Shown piece by piece: positions 15,271 to 23,132 of a stretch of DNA of 64,000 nt. The stretch is from an uncultured Prevotella sp. (GTDB lineage: Bacteria; Bacteroidota; Bacteroidia; Bacteroidales; Bacteroidaceae). Within the stretch, counting starts at the first letter, position 1, and the number at the start of each line of letters is the position of its first letter. Location of the stretch: positions 1 through 64,000 of the forward strand of contig CAKQMS010000012.1 of assembly GCA_934254985.1 (NCBI GenBank), written 5' to 3'. A program made the translations under genes and the position numbers. The notes beneath the pieces were generated by a model. It was not told where the DNA came from and made no database searches. It saw only the letters and a program-made list of their open reading frames with translations.

Positions 15271-17310
15271 CTATTTTTCTTCAAGCATAGCCTGCAATCT
15301 TAACATCTCGTCTCGATATTGTGCAGCCTGCATGAAGTCGAGATTCTTGGCAGCTTGCTTCATAAGAGCCTCGGTATTTTCGATACTCTTCTTTAGTTCG
15401 GCTGTCGACATCTTTCTTACTATTGGGTCTGCAGCAAATGCGCTTGCATCAGGTTCGATATAAACTTGCGATGCGTAGCCTGCCGACTTCTTGCTTGTTG
15501 AAGATTCGCTTGCAGAACCAGATGTGAGCGAACCCTTGATAGATTTCTGAATCTGCTGTGGCGTAATGCCGTGCTCCTCATTATATTTAAGCTGAATGGT
15601 GCGTCGGCGCATGGTCTCGTCGATAGTGCGTTGCATGCTCTCCGTGATGTTGTCGGCATACATAATTACCTTGCCATTAACATTACGAGCAGCACGTCCT
15701 GCAGTCTGAGTCAAGCTACGATGACTACGCAAAAAGCCTTCTTTGTCGGCATCCAAGATGGCAACAAGCGACACCTCAGGAAGGTCCAAACCTTCACGAA
15801 GAAGGTTTACTCCTACCAGCACGTCAAAGACACCCGCTCTAAGGTCGTTCATTATCTTCACACGGTCAAGTGTTGCTACATCGCTATGTATGTAATTAGC
15901 TCGTATATCGTGATTTAAGAGATATTCCGTAAGTTCTTCAGCCATACGCTTAGTAAGAGTCGTAACGAGAGTTCGCTCGTTGCGATGACAACGAGTCAAG
16001 ATCTCGTCCATCAAGTCGTCTATCTGATTTTCAGATGGTCGAACCACAATCTCAGGGTCGAGGAGTCCGGTTGGTCTAATGATTTGTTCCACCACAACTC
16101 CTTCAGCCTCTTGTAATTCATAATCGGCAGGAGTGGCAGAAACATAAATCACCTGGTTCATCATCTCGTGAAACTCCTCAAACCTTAATGGACGGTTGTC
16201 GAAAGCAGCAGGCAGACGGAAACCAAACTCCACAAGGTTTTGCTTTCTTGCACGGTCGCCACCATACATGGCATTAATCTGCGGCACACTTACGTGGCTC
16301 TCGTCAATAACCATGAGATAATCCTTCGGGAAGAAGTCGAGCAAACAATAAGGACGTTCGCCAGCCTCGCGACCATCGAAATACCTTGAATAGTTCTCTA
16401 TACCCGAACAATGCCCTAACTCCTTTATCATCTCCATGTCGTACTCCACGCGCTCCTTTATTCTTTGCGCTTTGATGTTGTCGCCAAGGTCGGTAAAGAA
16501 GTCTATCTGTTTAACCAAATCATCCTGTATCATCTTTATCGCCTTTGTGGTTTGGTCTTGCGATGTTACAAAGAGGTTGGCTGGATAAATCTGATATGTT
16601 TCAAACGACGCTAATCTGTGCATGGAGATGTGGTCAACCTCTTCGATAGAGTCTATCTCGTCGTCCCACCAGCTTACTCTCAGTATGTTGTCGCTATAAG
16701 CCATGGCGATGCTAACAGTATCGCCTTTTACCGAGAAATTGCCTCGTTCAAGATTTATGTCATTTCTTACATATAATGAAGCCACAAGCTGGCGTAAGAA
16801 TTCGTTGCGGTCAAGCTTCTGTCCACGACCAATCTTGATGATACTCTCGTTCATCGCAGTTGGTCCACCCATACCGTAGATACATGAAACAGAAGATACA
16901 ACGATAACGTCTTTGCGTCCTGACAATAAGGCACTTACCGCACCAAGACGAAGTTTGTCAATCTCTTCGTTTATTGCCAAGTCTTTTTCAATATATACAT
17001 CCTTTGATGGAATATAAGCCTCAGGCTGATAATAATCATAATACGACACATAATACTCTACAGCATTATCTGGGAAAAATCCTTTCATTTCCTCATACAA
17101 TTGTGCTGCGAGAGTTTTGTTGTGGCTAAGTATCAAAGTAGGTTTGTTAACGTTGGCAATAACGTTAGCCACGGTAAAGGTTTTACCCGAGCCTGTAACA
17201 CCCAAAAGTACCTGAGCCGGTACGTCTTGTTCGATACCTTCTGTAAGTTGCTTAATGGCTTCCGGTTGGTCGCCTGTAGGCTTATATTTTGATGTCAACT
17301 TGAAATTCAT
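15271..17310 (-). CDS. uvrB: Excinuclease ABC subunit B
   Basis: 679 residues, normal UvrB length. It is the damage-verifying helicase-like subunit of nucleotide excision repair, working with UvrA and UvrC. Walker A GVTGSGKT lies at residues 38-45, the beta-hairpin YYVSYYDYYQPEAYIP near 90, DESHVSVPQ is the DEAD-like box, VGVNLLREGLDLPEV and TQTAGRAARN are motifs V and VI, and the C-terminal UVR domain (residues about 640-679) binds UvrC. A TACTTTTG box (minus strand, 17315-17322) ends four bases before the ATG, suggesting a leaderless transcript, though the -33 element is poor. Confidence 0.97.
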   Translation of the reverse strand: MNFKLTSKYKPTGDQPEAIKQLTEGIEQDVPAQVLLGVTGSGKTFTVANVIANVNKPTLILSHNKTLAAQLYEEMKGFFPDNAVEYYVSYYDYYQPEAYIPSKDVYIEKDLAINEEIDKLRLGAVSALLSGRKDVIVVSSVSCIYGMGGPTAMNESIIKIGRGQKLDRNEFLRQLVASLYVRNDINLERGNFSVKGDTVSIAMAYSDNILRVSWWDDEIDSIEEVDHISMHRLASFETYQIYPANLFVTSQDQTTKAIKMIQDDLVKQIDFFTDLGDNIKAQRIKERVEYDMEMIKELGHCSGIENYSRYFDGREAGERPYCLLDFFPKDYLMVIDESHVSVPQINAMYGGDRARKQNLVEFGFRLPAAFDNRPLRFEEFHEMMNQVIYVSATPADYELQEAEGVVVEQIIRPTGLLDPEIVVRPSENQIDDLMDEILTRCHRNERTLVTTLTKRMAEELTEYLLNHDIRANYIHSDVATLDRVKIMNDLRAGVFDVLVGVNLLREGLDLPEVSLVAILDADKEGFLRSHRSLTQTAGRAARNVNGKVIMYADNITESMQRTIDETMRRRTIQLKYNEEHGITPQQIQKSIKGSLTSGSASESSTSKKSAGYASQVYIEPDASAFAADPIVRKMSTAELKKSIENTEALMKQAAKNLDFMQAAQYRDEMLRLQAMLEEK

Positions 17311-17373
17311 AACGCAAAAGTACTAATTTTCCATTATTTACTGTAATTTTTTGCTAAAAAACGTGTAACATAC

Positions 17374-17404
17374 TTTGATAATAAAGGAATTATGTGTAAT
17401 TTTG
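17374..17404 (+). promoter_or_regulatory. bamD operon promoter, consensus
   Basis: TTTG (17374-17377), 19-base spacer, TAATTTTG (17397-17404); the ATG is 18 bases downstream. Confidence 0.8.
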
Positions 17405-17422
17405 CAATTCAAAACACAAAAT

Positions 17423-18247
17423 ATGAAGAAAAGAATACTTTATGCTTTGTCATCCTTGCTCTTGTTGAGCAGTTGTGCAAACGAATTTAATCGTGTGTAC
17501 AAGGCTGATAACTTCCATTACAAGTATGAATTTGCAAAGGAATGTTACGCCAAGGGACAATACACTCGCGCGATAACTCTTCTTCAAGAACTTATCACTT
17601 TGGAGAAGGGTACAGAAAATGCTCAGGAGAGTCTTTATATGCTTGCCATGGCAGAGTATAACAATAAAGACTACGAGACAGCAGCTGAATATTTCAAGAA
17701 GTATTGTTCAAGCTATCCACGTGGTATTTATGTGGAAAGAGCTAAATACTATGTTGGCCAAAGCTTGTTTGAGAGCACTCCAGAGCCACGTCTCGACCAG
17801 TCGATGACAGTACAAGCCATCACTTCTTTCCAAGAGTTTTTGGATCTTTTCCCTGATTCAAAGATGAAGCCACAGGCGCAGAAGCGATTATTTGAACTTC
17901 AAGACAAGCTCGTTACCAAGGAATTGTATTCTGCACAACTTTATTATGATCTTGGTTCATACTTTGGCAACTGCACAAGCGGCGGCAACAATTATGAAGC
18001 TTGCATCATTACCGCTCAGAATGCTCTAAAAGACTATCCATATACATCTCTTCGCGAAGAGTTCTCGTTGCTTATCATGAAGAGCAAGTTTGAGTTGGCT
18101 CAACAGAGTGTAGAGGAAAAGAAGCTTGAGCGTTTCCAAGATGCTGAAGATGAGTGCTACGGCTTCATCAACGAATATCCTGACTCAAAGGATAGAGCAA
18201 CTGCGGAAAAGTATATTAAGAAATGTAAGGAAGTAACTAAAGATTAA
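17423..18247 (+). CDS. bamD: Outer membrane protein assembly factor BamD
   Basis: 274 residues. A lipoprotein signal (MKKRILYALSSLLLLSSC, lipobox LLSSC) anchors it to the inner face of the outer membrane. About five TPR helix pairs follow, including the characteristic YAKGQYTRAITLLQELI and NNKDYETAAEYFKKYCSSYP. BamD supports BamA in folding beta-barrel proteins. I choose the ATG at 17423 because the promoter -7 box precedes it; the 16 extra open codons overlap the promoter. rpoZ follows after 24 bases. Confidence 0.92.
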   Translation: MKKRILYALSSLLLLSSCANEFNRVYKADNFHYKYEFAKECYAKGQYTRAITLLQELITLEKGTENAQESLYMLAMAEYNNKDYETAAEYFKKYCSSYPRGIYVERAKYYVGQSLFESTPEPRLDQSMTVQAITSFQEFLDLFPDSKMKPQAQKRLFELQDKLVTKELYSAQLYYDLGSYFGNCTSGGNNYEACIITAQNALKDYPYTSLREEFSLLIMKSKFELAQQSVEEKKLERFQDAEDECYGFINEYPDSKDRATAEKYIKKCKEVTKD

Positions 18248-18271
18248 CATTATATAAAAATTATATCATCA

Positions 18272-18610
18272 ATGGATTACAAAAAGTCAAAGGCTCCAGT
18301 TAACACCGTTACTCGCAACATTATGGATTTGTGTGACGAGACTGGAAACATCTATGAGAGTGTAGCTATTATCGCAAAGAGAGCTAACCAAATCTCTGCA
18401 GAGATAAAGCAAGACTTGAGCAAGAAGCTCGCTGAGTTTGCTTCTTACAACGACTCTTTGGAGGAGGTGTTTGAGAATCGCGAGCAGATTGAAATCTCAA
18501 GATACTATGAGAAGTTGCCTAAGCCAACACTTCTTGCTACAGAAGAATTTGTTGAAGGTAATATTTATTGGCGCGACCCTTCTAAGGACGCAGCTCAAAC
18601 TCAGGAATAA
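18272..18610 (+). CDS. rpoZ: RNA polymerase omega subunit, Bacteroidetes type
   Basis: 112 residues. The Bacteroidetes omega is divergent from the E. coli protein but well conserved within the phylum: MDYKKSKAP at the start, NIYESVAIIAKRANQIS as the omega core helix, then LAEFASYNDSLEEVFENRE and EISRYYEKLPKPTL. It supports RNA polymerase assembly. The stop overlaps the next start by one base (TAATG), so the bamD-rpoZ-DUF4293 set is an operon. Confidence 0.9.
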   Translation: MDYKKSKAPVNTVTRNIMDLCDETGNIYESVAIIAKRANQISAEIKQDLSKKLAEFASYNDSLEEVFENREQIEISRYYEKLPKPTLLATEEFVEGNIYWRDPSKDAAQTQE

Positions 18611-19065
18611 TGATACAGCGTAAGCAATCTCTATTCCTTTTGGTAGTTTTCGTGTTGTCTATTGTTGGAGCTATGCTTCAGGTTGGCAATATCGAACCAT
18701 CTGGAATGGGTGCAGGCGATAATGTGTATAGCCTCTGCATTTTGCATGCTGATGGCTCACGTGGCTATGCTTCTTTACCTTTGTTGGTCATTTATACCTT
18801 AAATGGCATCCTTTCGTTGGCAACAATCTTCTTGTTTAACAACAGAAAGTTGCAAATGAAGCTTTGCTCTCTTGGTATTGCGTTGATGGCAGTATGGTAT
18901 CTTGCATTTGCTTATCTTTGCGTAAGCGTATTTCCTGAGGCAGGAACATTTCATCCTTCCTTCTCGGTATGCTTGCCAGTAGTATGCTTGATTCTATATG
19001 TCATGGCTCACGCAGGCATCAACAAAGACGAAAAGCTTGTTAGAAGCATGGATAGAATTCGATAA
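18610..19065 (+). CDS. DUF4293 membrane protein
   Basis: 151 residues with four hydrophobic spans: SLFLLVVFVLSIVGAML near the N-terminus, LPLLVIYTLNGILSLATIFLF, LCSLGIALMAVWYLAFAYLC, and VCLPVVCLILYVMAHAGI. The MIQRKQSLFLL start and the closing DEKLVRSMDRIR, followed at once by the stop, are typical of DUF4293, which in Bacteroidetes sits next to rpoZ. No function is known. It ends the bamD operon, followed by a clear terminator. Confidence 0.85.
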   Translation: MIQRKQSLFLLVVFVLSIVGAMLQVGNIEPSGMGAGDNVYSLCILHADGSRGYASLPLLVIYTLNGILSLATIFLFNNRKLQMKLCSLGIALMAVWYLAFAYLCVSVFPEAGTFHPSFSVCLPVVCLILYVMAHAGINKDEKLVRSMDRIR

Positions 19066-19085
19066 TTCATTAATCACAAAAATAT

Positions 19086-19119
19086 AAAGGCAACACTTCA
19101 TCTTGTGAGTGTTGCCTTT
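19086..19119 (+). terminator. Intrinsic terminator of the bamD operon
   Basis: A 12-bp stem (19086-19097 with 19108-19119), then T-rich sequence on the plus strand. The A-rich left flank could also terminate the converging glycosyltransferase unit. Confidence 0.85.
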
Positions 19120-19149
19120 TATTATTGCCTTTTATTATACCTTGTAGTT

Positions 19150-19171
19150 TACACCTTATTATATATATAGG
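19150..19171 (-). repeat. Inverted exact copy of the AAGGTG motif
   Basis: The reverse complement equals positions 13143-13164 over all 22 bases. It abuts the stop codon of the glycosyltransferase gene at 19172. Confidence 0.6.
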
Positions 19172-20269
19172 CTACTTCATATATAGCTTTTCGTATTGTT
19201 TCGCCACCTTTATATAATCATGATGCTTTCGGATGTATTCTATACTTTGATGTTGCATCGTTGATATGTTTTCGGGATGCAAAACCATATTCTCTATTTG
19301 GCTATAAACGCTTTTGAAAGTTGGTTCTACGTTGACAATTGGTCGCAATTCAGTTTCGTTCAATACCTCATAGTTTTCAGGTTCGCCACCACCTATGCAT
19401 ATTAGTCCGTGCGACATAGCCTCAAGCGGATTCATCGATGGTGTGTAGCTATATAGCTGGTCTACTATAGCGTCGCACGACATCATCAACTTGCGATATT
19501 CATCAAACGGCACGCTTTCTACAACCGTTAGCTTTAGCTTATCTGGATATTTGCTTTCCACCTCTTTTGCAGCTTTAAGCATAATGTCTGTTCCCTTGTA
19601 TGCCGAGCGCGACTTATTTATTCCAATAAAAATCTTTAGCGGTTCGCCATCTTTATGAAACTCTATGGTTGGAGTATCGTCGTCGCATACTATTGGGAAA
19701 GGAATGAATTCCGTTTTCTTTGGAAACAAAGGTTTATAGATTGCAAGATATTCGTATAGTCCTGCAACTATTGTGTCGCATTCTTTAGCCATCTTTTCGT
19801 TTAGTCGTTGTTTCTCTGTACCTATCCAGTCTGCCACTTCTTTGCGAGCATCTTCGGTATCTCTAAGCGTTTCGCCGATATTGAAGTCGCCATATCTGAA
19901 AGGCTTACGAGTGCGATTCTCGTTCACCCAATAATAGTCCATACCAAACGCACCTAACACAATCTTGCCATTATGCTTTTTCAGATAATCAAAGATTGAG
20001 AACAGCCTTTGCGCCTTTAGCTCAAGGAACATAGGATTAATAAACTGAACCACGTCGTAGCCACGCAGGCGGGGCAACACGGCTATAGTCTTTGCCATAA
20101 GTGCCATGCCGCCAAGTATTCCCTCACGGCGAGCCATATCTATGTCGCGCGGATAGTTTTTCCAGAAGTCTCCGTTCGACATAACAGTCACCTTATGTCC
20201 CAACACACGTAGTCCCTTAGCCAACGTGTTGTGCACATTACTATATTCGCCTATCAGCAATATTTTCAT
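19172..20269 (-). CDS. Glycosyltransferase, GT4-like
   Basis: 365 residues with the two-Rossmann GT-B look: N-terminal MKILLIGEYSNVHNTLAKGLRVLGHKV, central IPFPIVCDD and IFIGINKSRSAYKGTDIMLKA, and a C-terminal donor-site region YSYTPSMNPLEAMSHGLICIGGGEPENYE with the Glu typical of GT4 nucleotide-sugar binding. It is a cytoplasmic enzyme of surface-polysaccharide synthesis; donor and acceptor are unknown. Its start overlaps the previous glycosyltransferase by 4 bases (ATGA). It is the last of three genes. Confidence 0.85.
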   Translation of the reverse strand: MKILLIGEYSNVHNTLAKGLRVLGHKVTVMSNGDFWKNYPRDIDMARREGILGGMALMAKTIAVLPRLRGYDVVQFINPMFLELKAQRLFSIFDYLKKHNGKIVLGAFGMDYYWVNENRTRKPFRYGDFNIGETLRDTEDARKEVADWIGTEKQRLNEKMAKECDTIVAGLYEYLAIYKPLFPKKTEFIPFPIVCDDDTPTIEFHKDGEPLKIFIGINKSRSAYKGTDIMLKAAKEVESKYPDKLKLTVVESVPFDEYRKLMMSCDAIVDQLYSYTPSMNPLEAMSHGLICIGGGEPENYEVLNETELRPIVNVEPTFKSVYSQIENMVLHPENISTMQHQSIEYIRKHHDYIKVAKQYEKLYMK

Positions 20270-21246
20270 CCCCTCAGTCCCTTTAATATCAGCAGATATC
20301 TGCCAGCCTTGTTGCTAATAAGTTTTCTGAAAGTCTTGTATTTTATGGTATAGCTCTTGTCGGGTAGGGGGTAGAGTCCCTTCTCGTATAGCTTGTTGAT
20401 AGCCTCTTCCAGCTGGTGCATAGAATGCGTCATGGTTGCCGTGTTGTAGAGATAATCCATCGACAGCTGAGCTATTCTTCGTTGAAGAGCCTGGCGAGCA
20501 TCCTCGGGCACACGAGTGCTCAGTTGTTGCAGATTGCACAATATGTCAAACACGTTGTTGAGTCTGGTCACAATCTTTCTGCTATCCTGATTGTTGGTGA
20601 TAGACCCCTTGCGCACTCTATAGAAATAGGCATTAGAATTTGTCTTGAATACTTTTTGTGCACGAATCATCAACTGCGGAGTAAACTCCTCGTCCTCGCA
20701 TATTCTGCCTGGAGTAAACGACAACGAGCCAAGAATCTCTTTTCTGAAGAAATATGTGCATGCACTTGCCTTCAGATTATTGTTGTTCATATATTCCACG
20801 CCTGATGTTGGTTCGTCGAACTCGAAAGGAACGTCAGCCGCAGGTTTGTGAGTGAAGTTGAACATCACCACGTCAGGATCATTATATCGAGCTATGTCTA
20901 CACAATGTTCGTAAGGAGTAGGCAACAGCTTGTCGTCGCCATCTACAAACTGGATATATTTGCCTGTAGCAATTCGTAAGCCTGCATTTCGAGCTTCCGA
21001 CAATCCGCGGTTGGACTGTCGAATGTATATTATATTGTTTTGATAATCGGTAAGTTGCATTATAGCCGGAATATCGCTACCATCATCAACCAAGATTACT
21101 TCGCGTTCCTGGTCGCTTAGCGACAAAGCCATAATGCTATCCAAGCATTCTGCGAGCAATTCGGGTTGCAGATTGTATGTTGTCACGATGAAGCTAATCA
21201 GCGGTCTCTTCTGTAAATCTTGTGTAAGTATTTGTTTATCAAGCAT
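20266..21246 (-). CDS. Glycosyltransferase family 2
   Basis: 326 residues. GT2 motifs: LISFIVTTYNLQPELLAECLDSI at residues 16-38, VILVDDGSD with the first metal/nucleotide Asp residues, SEARNAGLRIATGKYIQFVDGDD with the DxD-like FVDGDD, and ICEDEEF further on. It is probably a cytoplasmic or peripheral transferase for a surface glycan. The start overlaps the upstream GT2 gene by 49 bases, unusually long; no later ATG exists before the catalytic domain, so I keep it. Confidence 0.88.
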   Translation of the reverse strand: MLDKQILTQDLQKRPLISFIVTTYNLQPELLAECLDSIMALSLSDQEREVILVDDGSDIPAIMQLTDYQNNIIYIRQSNRGLSEARNAGLRIATGKYIQFVDGDDKLLPTPYEHCVDIARYNDPDVVMFNFTHKPAADVPFEFDEPTSGVEYMNNNNLKASACTYFFRKEILGSLSFTPGRICEDEEFTPQLMIRAQKVFKTNSNAYFYRVRKGSITNNQDSRKIVTRLNNVFDILCNLQQLSTRVPEDARQALQRRIAQLSMDYLYNTATMTHSMHQLEEAINKLYEKGLYPLPDKSYTIKYKTFRKLISNKAGRYLLILKGLRG

Positions 21247-22094
21247 AGTGTTTTAAATCCTAATATCTTATTAAGTTTTGGCTTTATTCCTTTGCTGTAA
21301 GGCATTTTTGGGAAATCGGGGTATTTGCCCGTACATTCGTGAGCTGTTAAAGCAATATTCAGCACCTTGGCATAATAATCTGCATCGCAAACTTTCGGCA
21401 TCACCTTTATGTGAGCTTCAAGCAAATCTGAAATATCCTTGCCATTAGCATTCCTTGTTATGCCCTTCGGATTGTCGTAATAATAATATAGACCAACCGA
21501 AGTTGTGGCTATAATATTAGCTTTCTGAAGAATCTGAGGTAACGTGTGGGCATCTTCAAACTTCTTGTTTGCAGGGTATCTTACTCCGTTAAACAACGAT
21601 TTCCGATAAATCTTATTCCATGCATACGTATGCTCGTAGGCTTTACCCTGAAGCCAGTATGACGAAAAATCAGTATACTCCTTGTCGATACCAAATGTTA
21701 GTTTATGCTGACGTTTCAGATTGCCGTAATGCTCATACACGGGATATTCAAGAATGTCGTAATCAGGATGCACATTCAATATTTCGAATAGCTTCTTGTA
21801 GGTTGACCTCTCCACCTCGTCGTCGCTATCTACGAAGGTTATATATTCGCCTTTGGCCTTGCTTATGCCCGAGTTTCTTGCTTCCGAAAGTCCCAGGTTT
21901 TCTTTGTGGCTTATCACCTGTATTCTATGGTCGTCATTCCTCCATCGTTCACAAATCTCGTCGCTACCATCTGTAGAAGCATCATTCACGAGAATTATTT
22001 GCATATCTCTGAACGATTGCTCAGAAATACTTCGCAGACATCTGTCGAGGGTGTCTGCAACATTATATACAGGTATGATTACTGATAGTTTCAT
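21198..22094 (-). CDS. Glycosyltransferase family 2
   Basis: 298 residues. GT2 motifs are complete: KLSVIIPVYNVADTLDRCLRSI at the N-terminus, IILVNDASTDGSDEIC, LGLSEARNSGISKAKGEYITFVDSDDEVE. I start at MKLSVIIP (22094); the frame extends upstream without family support and includes a TATATTTG box. It heads a three-gene glycosyltransferase unit reading away from the repeat-rich gap. The product is probably a decoration of lipopolysaccharide or capsule. Confidence 0.88.
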   Translation of the reverse strand: MKLSVIIPVYNVADTLDRCLRSISEQSFRDMQIILVNDASTDGSDEICERWRNDDHRIQVISHKENLGLSEARNSGISKAKGEYITFVDSDDEVERSTYKKLFEILNVHPDYDILEYPVYEHYGNLKRQHKLTFGIDKEYTDFSSYWLQGKAYEHTYAWNKIYRKSLFNGVRYPANKKFEDAHTLPQILQKANIIATTSVGLYYYYDNPKGITRNANGKDISDLLEAHIKVMPKVCDADYYAKVLNIALTAHECTGKYPDFPKMPYSKGIKPKLNKILGFKTLCLINKYLHKIYRRDR

Positions 22095-22139
22095 GTATGC
22101 AAATATAAGAATAAGATGGTTTTTATTTCGAATACGCTT

Positions 22140-22170
22140 CAAAGATACATAATAATTATGAAACAGCAAA
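22140..22170 (-). promoter_or_regulatory. Promoter of the glycosyltransferase unit, consensus
   Basis: Minus strand TTTG (22167-22170), 19-base spacer, TATCTTTG (22140-22147); predicted leader about 42 nt. Confidence 0.75.
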
Positions 22171-22261
22171 GCTTAAAGTTGAGATTGTGGCACATTTCTC
22201 CCGATTTTTCCGCTTAACTTCCCTTTTCGCAGTTTATCTTGCAGCTAATTCTTTATGGTTT

Positions 22262-22371
22262 ATGCGAGTGGTTGCATGGAGCTTTTCGAATAGTCGCATC
22301 AAGCATTTCGAATAGTCGCATCAAGCATTTCGATTAGTCGTATAGTGCATTTCGAATAGTCGCATCATGCT
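22262..22371. repeat. Tandem array of 22-bp units
   Basis: Units start at 22284, 22306, 22328 and 22350. The first two are identical over 22 bases (TTTCGAATAGTCGCATCAAG plus two). The third and fourth differ at a few positions, and a weaker copy (13 of 22 matches) precedes them at 22262. There are no spacers. Confidence 0.85.
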
Positions 22372-22736
22372 TATGAGAAATAGTCTTCGTAATATTGGCG
22401 AGCCTTCCAATATGTATTCCATTTATTGCTCTTAATTGCCACTTTCTGCTATCATTTTTTCAAAATGCCATTTCATTTCAGCCATCTATGGTTTAGAAAT
22501 TACAAGTTAGCGCCATTTTCCTTATAGCCTATGAGAGAAGTTGTTGCAAGAAAGAATGGCGAATACTTGATTCAGACACTTGTGATTGAATTTTGAGGTG
22601 AATTTAACGCCTTTAAACACCCCAAATATGTAGGATAAGTGGAAGATTTTGTCTTTGCTTCCAGCAATTGGAACAGATATAAAAATGTTGTTAGTGATTG
22701 ATTATCAGCCTTTTAGGAGGAGATTGAAGTGTGTTT

Positions 22737-22890
22737 GTTCCAGTTGTTCCAGTTGTTCCAATTAATTTTTTCAGCATTCCAATTTTCTTTCTCTTATATA
22801 TAACTACTTAATAATCAATTAATTATATAGTATATATAGAGGGGTGTTGCATGTTGATAACCTAATTGGAACAACTGGAACAACTGGAAC
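22737..22890. repeat. Long inverted repeat built of 9-bp units
   Basis: A 28-base sequence of GTTCCAGTT-type units at 22737-22764 is repeated perfectly inverted at 22863-22890, where the array runs one unit further. The 98-base spacer is AT-rich with its own imperfect inverted symmetry. Single-stranded DNA or RNA here would form a large stem-loop. Confidence 0.85.
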
Positions 22891-23007
22891 AACTGGAACA
22901 CGACGAAGATTGCCCCTTTCGTTTTCTTGCCTATTTTTTCTCCAAGGCAAAATATTTCCATAAGGGTGCAACCATTATGGCTTGATGGAATTCGTCGCTT
23001 ATTAACG

Positions 23008-23056
23008 AAAAAAGACAATAGGTTAGAATCGATGGTCTAATCCTATTGTCTTTTTT
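23008..23056 (-). terminator. Intrinsic terminator after the GH2 gene
   Basis: A 15-bp stem (23008-23022 with 23042-23056) extended by an inner TTAGA/TCTAA pair, with T runs on both strands. It lies 77 bases after the GH2 stop. Confidence 0.8.
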
Positions 23057-23132
23057 ATCGGGAAGATTTTATTGTCTTTTTTGTTGAGAAGATTATTTTG
23101 TAGTTTAATCTCTCGGTTATGGCTCAAAAAGC

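Larger units (their letters stand above)
22171..23007. other. Repeat-rich intergenic region without a recognisable gene
   Basis: About 840 bases hold two repeat structures (22262-22371 and 22737-22890) and otherwise low-information sequence. Short frames exist but none has a promoter, a family signature or sustained coding character. The tandem 9-bp units make artificial peptide repeats in several frames. Confidence 0.6.

Noticed and set aside
22262-22371. Possible CRISPR array
   Set aside because: Units are directly adjacent with no spacers, and there are no cas genes in the window; the same holds for the arrays at 449 and 48125.
22815-23018. Minus-strand frame with FQLFQLFQL peptide repeats
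   Set aside because: The peptide repeat is produced by the 9-bp DNA units, all frames are similarly repetitive, and no promoter or family supports it.
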